Source: Alphaproteobacteria bacterium UBA1301 (GTDB lineage: Bacteria; Pseudomonadota; Alphaproteobacteria; Micropepsales; Micropepsaceae). Taken from it: 64,000 nt of DNA. The DNA is taken from NCBI GenBank assembly GCA_002307725.1, contig DBUB01000018.1, positions 1 through 64,000 on the forward strand. The letters are read 5' to 3'. Under the pieces are notes generated by a model. The model searched no databases. It was not told the DNA's origin and was given only the letters and a program-made list of their open reading frames with translations. Shown here in pieces: positions 54,775 through 62,700 of the stretch. The first letter of the stretch is position 1. Each line of letters begins with the position of its first letter. Both the position numbers and the translations under genes were made by a program.

Positions 54775-55428
54775 ATGCAAACACGGCGCAGGATGATGAC
54801 AAGTCTGGCGGGTGCAGCCCTGGTGGCCGGCACAGCGCGGGCGGCGTTCGCAGCCGAGAGCGACATGCCGACGGCTAAGTCGGTGCCCGGCAAACCGCCC
54901 TATCTGGATTTCGGCGACGGCGTGAAGGTGCCGCTATCCAAAGGCGCCTTTCTGACGCTATGGGAAGGCCCGACCTATTGGATGACCTTCGGCTTCGGCA
55001 GTGCAGCGGTGGGCGAACGCGCGCAAGGCTTGGCGGTCCATCACGCCATCGGCGCGATGCGTTTTCTGCTCCTCACCCTCGCCTTCGCACCAGATCACTT
55101 GCAGAAAATCGACGGCAACGGCTGGAAGCAGAAAGTCGAAGACCCCGTCAATTACGTGTTCGGCGAACTCGAACTGCCCGGCCGGCCCGGCATGCCGGTG
55201 ACCGATGCCGCCATGGGTTTCGGCAATGCCGATGCCAATCTCTTCATCGGCGGCGGCACAAGCCTTGGCATCGGCCCGTCTTCCAGCACCGACCCGAGCA
55301 GCGCCTTCACCGGCATGAACCGCGCGGCGATGCTGAAGGGGCTCAACGCCTTCTGCTCCTATGTGGTGAAGAAGAAGGAACTAAGCCTCGACGACGTACG
55401 CGCCCGCGCCAAGTACGTGCACATCTGA
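54775..55428 (+). CDS. Exported hypothetical protein, twin-arginine signal
   Basis: A 217-residue protein of unknown function. The start at 54775 gives MQTRRRMMTSLAGAALVAGTARAAFA, a twin-arginine-type signal, with GGGAG upstream; an earlier ATG at 54745 would bury it. The mature part (PYLDFGDGVKVPLSKGAFLT onwards) matches no family I know. It sits between the carboxylesterase and kduD in the uronate region, but no operator was seen before it. Confidence 0.6.
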   Translation: MQTRRRMMTSLAGAALVAGTARAAFAAESDMPTAKSVPGKPPYLDFGDGVKVPLSKGAFLTLWEGPTYWMTFGFGSAAVGERAQGLAVHHAIGAMRFLLLTLAFAPDHLQKIDGNGWKQKVEDPVNYVFGELELPGRPGMPVTDAAMGFGNADANLFIGGGTSLGIGPSSSTDPSSAFTGMNRAAMLKGLNAFCSYVVKKKELSLDDVRARAKYVHI

Positions 55429-55497
55429 CCTGCACACCAACAAAAGACCCCCGCCTTGCGAGCGAGGGCCAGTTAGCAGGTAGGAAGCAATCGTTGC

Positions 55498-56253
55498 TCA
55501 GCGTGCCAGCCAGCCGCCGTCGACGGGAATGATGGCACCATTGAGATAATCGGCCGCCGAAGAAGCCAGGAACACGGCCGTGCCGCCGACGTCCTTGGGC
55601 GTACCCCAACGGCCAGCCGGAATGCGGCCCAAAATTTCTTCCGAACGCTGCGCATCAGAGCGGAGTTGGGCGGTGTTGTCGGTCGCCATATAGCCGGGAG
55701 CGATGGCGTTGACGTTGATGTTCTTCGACGCCCACTCGTTGGCGAGAAGACGCGTGATACCAGCGATGCCGCTCTTGGAAGCGGTGTAGCTTGGCACCCG
55801 GATGCCGCCCTGGAACGACAGCATCGAAGCGATGTTGATGATCTTGCCGCCGCCCTGCTTGACGAACTGGCGACCGGCCGCTTGGCTCAGGAAAAAGGCC
55901 GACTTGATGTTGACGTTCATCACGTCGTCCCAATCCTTCTCCGAGAACTCGAGCGCGTCGGCGCGACGGATCATACCGGCGTTGTTGACCAGGATGTCGA
56001 CCCGGCCGAGACCAGCAACGGCTTCGGCGACGATGCGCCCGACCGGCTCGATGGTCATCAAATTCGCGTCGATGTTGACGAACTTGCGGCCGAGCTTCTT
56101 GATGATCGCTTCGGTTTCGGTCGGCGGGACGAACCCAGCCACCGCGACGTCGGCGCCCGCTTCGGCAAGTGCCACGGCGATGCCCTGACCGAGGCCGGTA
56201 TTGGCGCCGGTGACGAGAGCGACTTTGCCTTCCAGGCTGAACGGATTGGTCAT
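55498..56253 (-). CDS. kduD: 2-dehydro-3-deoxy-D-gluconate 5-dehydrogenase
   Basis: An SDR enzyme converting 2,5-diketo-3-deoxygluconate to 2-keto-3-deoxygluconate in pectin and uronate breakdown. The 251 residues have TGANTGLGQG (cofactor), NNAGMIRRADALEF, the Ser in NIASML, and YTASKSG (Tyr-x3-Lys). High similarity in pattern to E. coli KduD (253 residues). It follows kduI across a 128-base gap filled by two REP-like repeats. Confidence 0.9.
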   Translation of the reverse strand: MTNPFSLEGKVALVTGANTGLGQGIAVALAEAGADVAVAGFVPPTETEAIIKKLGRKFVNIDANLMTIEPVGRIVAEAVAGLGRVDILVNNAGMIRRADALEFSEKDWDDVMNVNIKSAFFLSQAAGRQFVKQGGGKIINIASMLSFQGGIRVPSYTASKSGIAGITRLLANEWASKNINVNAIAPGYMATDNTAQLRSDAQRSEEILGRIPAGRWGTPKDVGGTAVFLASSAADYLNGAIIPVDGGWLAR

Positions 56254-56274
56254 ATCAGGTTCCTATTCTTTAAA

Positions 56275-56387
56275 TGGCCGCGCGATTTGTCGGAAAACCG
56301 CGCACACTTTTCCGATCGCGCTCTACTTTTGAATGGTCGCGCGATTTGTCGGAAAACCGCGCACACTTTTCCGATCGCGCTCTACTT
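56275..56387. repeat. Two tandem REP-like palindromic elements
   Basis: Copies at 56275-56328 and 56334-56387 repeat with a 59-base period and are nearly identical: GCGCGATTTGTCGGAAAA paired with TTTTCCGATCGCGC. They fill the gap between kduI and kduD and overlap the kduI stop codon. A third copy lies at 36463. They may fold in the mRNA and adjust expression or stability of kduI relative to kduD. Confidence 0.85.
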
Positions 56388-57236
56388 AAGCTGCGAAATG
56401 TCGAGGGCCTGCATGTCGGTGTAATCGAGGTTTTCACCGCCCATGGCCCAGATGAAGGTATAGGCAGCTGTGCCGGCAGCCATGTGGACCGACCACGGCG
56501 GCGACACCACAGCTTCCTCGTTCTTGAGAAGGATGTGGCGCAGACCGTCGGCCTGGCCCATGAAATGGAATACGCGGTCGTTCGGGTTGACGTTGAAATA
56601 GAAATAGACCTCGGAACGGCGCTCGTGGGTGTGCGGCGGCATGGTGTTCCAGACGCTGCCGGTCTTGAGCGTGGTGACGCCCAGAAGCAGTTGGCAGGAC
56701 TTCGCCGTGGTCGGCACGATGTACTGGCGAATGGTGCGCTCGTTGGAGGTCGCCAGCGCGCCGCGTTCGAGCGGCACCGATTGTTCGACCGAAATCTTCA
56801 CGGTCTCGTAGCGGGTATGGGCCGGAGTCGAGGCGAGATAGAACTTGGCAGGCTTTTTCGGATCGTTGGAGGCAAACACCACGGTGGCGGTGCCCATCGG
56901 CACATACAGCCCGTCTTCCGGGATCATGTCGTATTTCTTGCCGTCGACCGTCACCGTGCCGGCGCCTTCGCCAACATTGACGACGCCAAGTTCGCGCCGT
57001 TCCAGATAGGGCTTGCCTTTGGCCGACGCCGGCTCTTCCTGGGCCGGAAGTGCGACCGGCTTGTTGACCGGGAAAGCCCCGCCGGCAACCAGGCGCTCGA
57101 TGTGGGTGTAGGTGAGCGAGATCTCGTCAGGAACGAAAATCCCATCAATCAAATAGCTGTCGCGAAGCTGCTGATTGGTCGCGCCGATAATGCTGGCGGG
57201 ATCAGTCGCGTAGAGGGTCTTTTTATAGATGGACAT
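56382..57236 (-). CDS. kduI: 5-dehydro-4-deoxy-D-glucuronate isomerase
   Basis: A zinc cupin-fold isomerase turning 5-keto-4-deoxyuronate into 2,5-diketo-3-deoxygluconate, the step before KduD. The 284 residues (E. coli 278) have the metal ligands in PPHTHERRSEVYFYF (two His and a Glu) and SVHMAAGT (His). Start 57236 has GAGG upstream and gives the family's N terminus (MSIYKKTLYATDP). An operator lies 52 bases upstream. Confidence 0.93.
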   Translation of the reverse strand: MSIYKKTLYATDPASIIGATNQQLRDSYLIDGIFVPDEISLTYTHIERLVAGGAFPVNKPVALPAQEEPASAKGKPYLERRELGVVNVGEGAGTVTVDGKKYDMIPEDGLYVPMGTATVVFASNDPKKPAKFYLASTPAHTRYETVKISVEQSVPLERGALATSNERTIRQYIVPTTAKSCQLLLGVTTLKTGSVWNTMPPHTHERRSEVYFYFNVNPNDRVFHFMGQADGLRHILLKNEEAVVSPPWSVHMAAGTAAYTFIWAMGGENLDYTDMQALDISQLK

Positions 57237-57287
57237 GGCGCTTCCTCGATTCGGGCTCGGTTCGGGCCTAGACGGTGGCCGGGCTTT

Positions 57288-57301
57288 GGTAACCGGTGTC
57301 A
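57288..57301. promoter_or_regulatory. LacI-type operator before kduI (11 of 14)
   Basis: GGTAACCGGTGTCA in the 107-base gap between the LacI-family gene and kduI. Confidence 0.6.
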
Positions 57302-57343
57302 TAACGCCCTTGGCGGCATCACGCAACGGCTTCACAGGCAAAA

Positions 57344-58435
57344 TTATTTGGGCGGTGCGGCCGTCGATTCCCGGATGATCAGCTTGGGAATGATGTCTGT
57401 CTCCTCGGACACGGGCGAGTTCTTTTTTGACAGGCGGCCGAACAACTTATCGGTCGCAATCGTGCCCATATCACGAACCGGTAAGCGCACCGAGGTCAAG
57501 ACCGGCCAAAGCCTTAGGGCTGTCGCACTATCGTCAAATCCGACCACCGAGAGATCGCGCGGGATTTCAAGACCCAACTCGTGCGCCACCTTAAAGACGC
57601 CGGCCGCCATTTCGTCGTTGCCGGCAAAGATCGCAGTGGGCCGCGGTTTCAAGGCAAGAAGTTCGCGGGCCACCGCAATGCCGCTGTCGAAGGTATAATC
57701 GCCTTCGCGGTCGAAACTGGGACGAAGCTTCACGCCGCGCTGCGCCAACGCCTCGCGAAACCCGCGGCGGCGTTCATGCGCGGAGCGGAAGGACGGCGGG
57801 CCGGAGATGTGTGCGATCCGTTCGTGACCGAGATCCGCCAGATGCTGGGCTGCCTCCATGGCGCCGTCGGCGTCGTGAGTGACCACCATCGAGCTCGGCT
57901 TATCGAGCATCACCGACGCAACCCGAACGTAGGGACACTCAAATTCGCGCAACATCTTGACCATCCGCTCGTCCTCGGAAATCGAGGGCGTCAGGATGAC
58001 TCCGAACAGTTTCTGGCGTTCGATGAAGCTGCGCAAATCGGCGAGATATGTCAGGCTGCTGCGCTCGCACGGATGCACCAACAGGCCGTAGCTCGTGCCG
58101 CGCATGGCATCAAGGATGCCCTGCTGCATGTTCACGACGTATTGCGGCGTCGGGTTGTCGTAGATCATGCCGATCAGGAACGACCGGCGGAACGCCAGAC
58201 CGCGCGCCTGCGGATCGGGCTCAAACCCGACTTCACGGATGATCGCGTTGACTTTGAGCCGCGTCTCCTCCTTCACGAAGGGCGAATCGTTGATCACGCG
58301 CGAGACTGTCTTTTTGGAGACATCGGCCAGGCGCGCGATATCATTGATGGTCGACCGTTTGTGGCTGTGGTCTTTCTCGGGCGGATCGGTCGGCGTGGCG
58401 ATGCTCCAGGAATCAGGCGTTTGCTGGGAGGGAGT
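57344..58435 (-). CDS. LacI-family regulator, no ordinary start codon (possible frameshift)
   Basis: A LacI/GalR-type repressor, the likely controller of the CCGG palindromes. The helix-turn-helix reads STINDIARLADVSKKTVSRV, encoded at about 58350-58290, followed by the hinge and a periplasmic-binding-protein-like ligand domain (FLIGMIYDNPTPQ onwards). The given range is the whole open frame after an in-frame TGA at 58438-58436. It has no ATG, GTG or TTG before the helix-turn-helix. The first GTG, at 58297, would delete most of that motif. An ATG at 58439 lies in another frame. Either a non-standard start (for example ATC) or a small frameshift near 58410-58435 must explain this. Confidence 0.75.
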   Translation of the reverse strand, partial: TPSQQTPDSWSIATPTDPPEKDHSHKRSTINDIARLADVSKKTVSRVINDSPFVKEETRLKVNAIIREVGFEPDPQARGLAFRRSFLIGMIYDNPTPQYVVNMQQGILDAMRGTSYGLLVHPCERSSLTYLADLRSFIERQKLFGVILTPSISEDERMVKMLREFECPYVRVASVMLDKPSSMVVTHDADGAMEAAQHLADLGHERIAHISGPPSFRSAHERRRGFREALAQRGVKLRPSFDREGDYTFDSGIAVARELLALKPRPTAIFAGNDEMAAGVFKVAHELGLEIPRDLSVVGFDDSATALRLWPVLTSVRLPVRDMGTIATDKLFGRLSKKNSPVSEETDIIPKLIIRESTAAPPK

Positions 58436-58439
58436 TCAT

Positions 58440-58737
58440 GACGTAACGGGCGCAAGACTCCACAAGGCGATTTGTCTCGGCGGGAGAATACAGGTTTTTT
58501 GCCCGCTTCAAATCTCAACTTGGATAATGCGTGAACAGCCGGGATGTTTAAAAATTCATGTTTGAGAACAATTAGGTAAGTCACAAAACGGCGGCGAATT
58601 GAGGCAAGTTCGATTATCTGACAATTCAACTCAGCCGCCGGCTGCAACCCGTTTGGGCGCAATAACGAGGCTCTTTGCCGTTTTTTTGGCGTCGTACGAG
58701 CCGGCGCCAAAGAGGCGTTTGCCGACTTGTCCGGCCA
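58440..58737. other. Intergenic stretch upstream of the LacI-family gene
   Basis: About 300 bases without a gene. Contains the presumed promoter of the LacI-family gene and the 3' side of the next minus-strand gene. No operator copy was found here. Confidence 0.4.
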
Positions 58738-59271
58738 TCAGTTGGGCTGGAACGACGTCAAGAACTTCTCGAGATCAGCGATGTTCTCAGGCGATGCCAA
58801 ACTCGTATGCGAGGTCAGTACCTGATAGGTCCGCGGCTTGGCGGTTGGCACAACGATCATGATACCTTTGCCGGAGGTGCTTTTATCGTTGGCCTGAAAG
58901 GAGAAGAAGCGCGCCTTGTAGGGACCGACCATACCCGGCTTGCTTGACGTGATGGTCGCATCAAGCTGCGCGGTGAACATCTTGGGCATCATCGTCAGCG
59001 TCGAGTTAGCCTCGATCTTGTGTGGCGTCGTGTAGGTATCGACCGTGACCATAGCGGTCCAAACCCCCATAACCCGTGATTGAATGATCACGGACTTCGC
59101 AATGTAATTGCCTTTGGCGTCGCGCTCAGACCCCTGCGGACTGCCGACAGTCACTTCGGACGGAAATTCCGCGGTAAATCCGTATAGGTCGGACGTGAAC
59201 GTCTCGCCACTGGCTCTGGTCGGCAGCAAGCAGACAAGCGTGCACACAGCAATAGCGGACAGAATTCGCAT
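58738..59271 (-). CDS. Small exported protein, unknown function
   Basis: A 177-residue protein with a Sec signal peptide (MRILSAIAVCTLVCLLPTRASG) and a mature domain (FTSDLYGFTAEFPSEVTVG) that resembles the general PsbP/DcrB-type opening of small periplasmic proteins, a weak likeness. GGGAGGGG precedes the ATG at 59271. The frame is open far upstream but without support. It is divergent from the giant repeat gene. Confidence 0.72.
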   Translation of the reverse strand: MRILSAIAVCTLVCLLPTRASGETFTSDLYGFTAEFPSEVTVGSPQGSERDAKGNYIAKSVIIQSRVMGVWTAMVTVDTYTTPHKIEANSTLTMMPKMFTAQLDATITSSKPGMVGPYKARFFSFQANDKSTSGKGIMIVVPTAKPRTYQVLTSHTSLASPENIADLEKFLTSFQPN

Positions 59272-59739
59272 ATGACCCCTCCCTATTGTTATCCCCGGGC
59301 AAGTCGGACTTTGCGCGTGCCTCGCGTCCGATGTCAACGTTACGGAAACAACGGGCAGCGGTCGGAGATCATTCCCGTGGCATAAGCCTTTCGCCACGCG
59401 CATTGCGAAGATGCCGATGCCGGACCCACAAAGCCAATCGCTCGCACGCCCATGCTTTGGAGCGGACCAGCTCACTGGCAACACCTTTGGTCTCGCAAAC
59501 CGGCCGGAACAAGCCCGGCAAAAGACAGAAGCGACGCGGCAAATTCTGCCGGTTCGACCTGACGGGCCATACCTAAGGCCTTGAATTTTCAGCACCTCCC
59601 ATCTGGCACGGCCCCTGCTTCTTACTGGTCTGGAGCGAGAATGCTCTGCCTCGTTGGGATCGCGGCGGGGCTTTGGCAATTTAGCTCGCGTCACCGTTTC
59701 CATTCCAACGGACCGGCGCCACGAGTGAAAGGCTCGAAG
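59272..59739. other. Divergent intergenic region before the giant repeat gene
   Basis: About 470 bases without a gene. It should hold promoters for the small exported protein (-) and the repeat gene (+). I saw no clear promoter pair and no CCGG operator. GAAAGG lies 8 bases before the repeat gene ATG. Confidence 0.5.
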
Positions 59740-62700
59740 ATGGGTGTGTCTGTGTCCTACGTTTCTGCCGTCGGGCTGACCACGACCCAGATTGCGTCGT
59801 TGTCCACGACCCAAACTGAACTCTTCACCATCACCGATATCGAAGGGCTCACGACAACACAAATCACGGCCCTTACCACCTCGCAAGTTGCTAGCCTTTT
59901 GACGACACAACTGAGCGTCATCTCGACCGATCAGATTACTGCCTTCAGTGCCGCGCAGATGACCGTCTTGATCAGCGCCCAGATCGACGCTTTGGGCACC
60001 GACGAAATCGCCGCGCTGACGCCGACCCAACTTGCCACGTTCACGCCGTCGGAACTGGGGTCCTTGACCGACGCGCAATTTGCGAGCCTGAGCAGCACCC
60101 AGTTTAGCGGCCTCAACACGACCCAGATACGCGGCTTTTCCACGACCGAAATCAGCGAACTGACGGCAACGCAAATCGCCGGATTTTCTGACTCGCAGAT
60201 CGCGGCCTTGACGGTGAGCCAGATCAAGGCCCTGACCACCTCGGCCGTGGCCGCCCTCAACACCACGCAGGCTGCCGCGTTGGCCGCAACCCAGATCAGC
60301 GCCATGGACGACACGCAGATCGAAGTGTTGACGGAGACGCAATTTGCCGTGTTTTCCGCCACGCAAATGGGCGCCATCGGCACCACGCAGTTAGCCACGT
60401 TGACACCGACGGAACTCGCCGCGCTCACAACCACGCAACTGCAGAAGATCAGTTCGAACGATATCGCCGCCCTTTCGAGCACGCAGGTCAGCGCGCTGAC
60501 CACCACGCAACTGGCGGCCCTCACCTCCACGCAGATCAAAGGCCTTGGCGCCGACGACCTGAGCGCGCTCAACGCGACGCAGATCGCTGCCCTTTCAAGT
60601 TCGCAGATTTCGGCCTTGACCACGACCGCGCTCCACGGCCTCGACGAAGACGAAATCGCCGGGCTGACCACCACACAGCTCGCAGGACTGACACAAACCC
60701 AGATCGCGGCTCTGACCGAGACCCAGACCGGCGCCCTTTCGAACACACAGATTGCGTCGCTCTCCACCACCCAGATCAAGAGCCTCTCGACCACCGACGT
60801 GGCTTCGCTGTCGTCGGAACAGTTTTCTGCCCTCACCACGCAGCAATTCTCGGCGCTGACGGCCACCCAGCTTCGCGCCCTCACCGACGACCAGTTCCTC
60901 GGTCTGACCGTCACGCAACTCGCCTGCCTCAGTGCCGACCAGATTGGCAGCCTCAGCACGACGCAGATCGAGAGTCTCACCACCACGCGTATCCCGCAAC
61001 TTTCGACCGAACAACTGAAAGGATTAACGTCGACCCAGATCGGCGTTATGAGCACGTCGCAGATTGCCGCCCTCACCACGACGCAGATTGCCGCCCTCAC
61101 CACGACGCAGATGAAGGGTATGGACGATGCCGATGTCAGTGTGCTCACTGCGACCCAGTTGGCGGCACTCACGGTCAAACAAATCTCGGCGCTGACGACA
61201 ACGGCCGTCTCCGGGCTTACCGATTCCGAAGTGGCCGAACTCACGACTACGCAATTGAAGGGCCTTTCCTCAACCCAGGTTGGCGTGCTCTCCGCCGATC
61301 AATTGGGCGCCCTGACGTCGAGCCAAATATCCGAACTGACAACAAAGCAGATCTCCGGACTCAGTTCGCTTGATATCGACGCGCTGACCACCACCGACGT
61401 CGCGGCCCTCACCACAACCCAGATCAAAAGTCTGACCTCAACCCAAGTCTCCGGACTGAACGACGGCCAGATCGACAGTCTCAGCCTGACGCAACTGGCG
61501 GCCTTGACCTCGACTGCTCTCAGCGGATTGACGAGCACCCAGATCGCCAGCCTGTCGACCACGCAGGTGACAAACCTTTCGACGGCGCAGATCGTCGGCC
61601 TCACCTCGACAGCGGTGGGAGCGCTGCGCGCCACGCAGCTCGCCGTGCTGACGGAAACACAGATCGCCGCCCTTACCACGACGCAGATCAAGGGTCTCTC
61701 GGCCGACGATGTCGGCGGCTTGACATCCACGCAGCTTGCCAAGTTGTCCTCGGCTCAATTGGCCGCCTTCACCTCAACGGCGTTTGCCGGCCTCAGCAAC
61801 AGTCAGATCGCCAGCTTCAGTACCACCCAACTGATCGGCCTCAACTCCACCGATGTCGGCGATTTCACCGCCGATCAGATTGCTGCCCTGACCACGACCC
61901 AAGTTGCCAAGCTGACCGCCACGCAACTGGCAGGTTTCAGCGCGACCGATTTGGATGCGCTGACGGCCACGCAACTTGCCACACTGTCGCGCACCCAGAT
62001 GGGCCAGCTGACAGCGACGCAGCTCAACGGCCTTTCCGAAGCCCAGATCCAGTCGCTCACAACGACCCAGCTTTCGGGCGTGACCGCCACCGCCATGGCC
62101 GGAATGACCACGACGGAAATCTCGGCGCTGACCACCACTCAGATTTCGTCGCTCACGGCAGCGCAAATCCGCAGCCTTACGAAGACCGAAACCGCAGCTC
62201 TCGCGACGACGCAGATCGCCGCGCTCAGCGTGACCCAGCTTTCCTACCTGACCTCCACTCAGATGTATGGATTGACGGCGGATAGCGTTGCCGCATTGAG
62301 TTCGACACAACTGGCCGCGCTCACGCTGTCACAAGTCAGTGGATTATCGACGACGGGTCTCGGCGGTCTGACCATGACCCAGATTGCGTCGCTCACCACC
62401 ACGCAAATCCATGGACTGACCACGACCCAGATCGCATCGCTTGGCGACGATCAGATCGCGAGCCTCACGACGACCCAGATCGCCGGCCTCACCACGACGC
62501 AGATCCGCGGCATGACGACGACGGAAATCGACGAACTCAGCAGCGATCAGTTCTCGGCCTTGTCGACGACGCAACTGTCAGCCTTGACGGCGACCCAGGC
62601 TGCCAACCTCGCCGATACCGAAATCGACCTTTTGGACGCGACCCGGATTGCCGCGCTCTCGACCACGCAAATCGCCGCGCTGACCACCACGCAGATCGAC

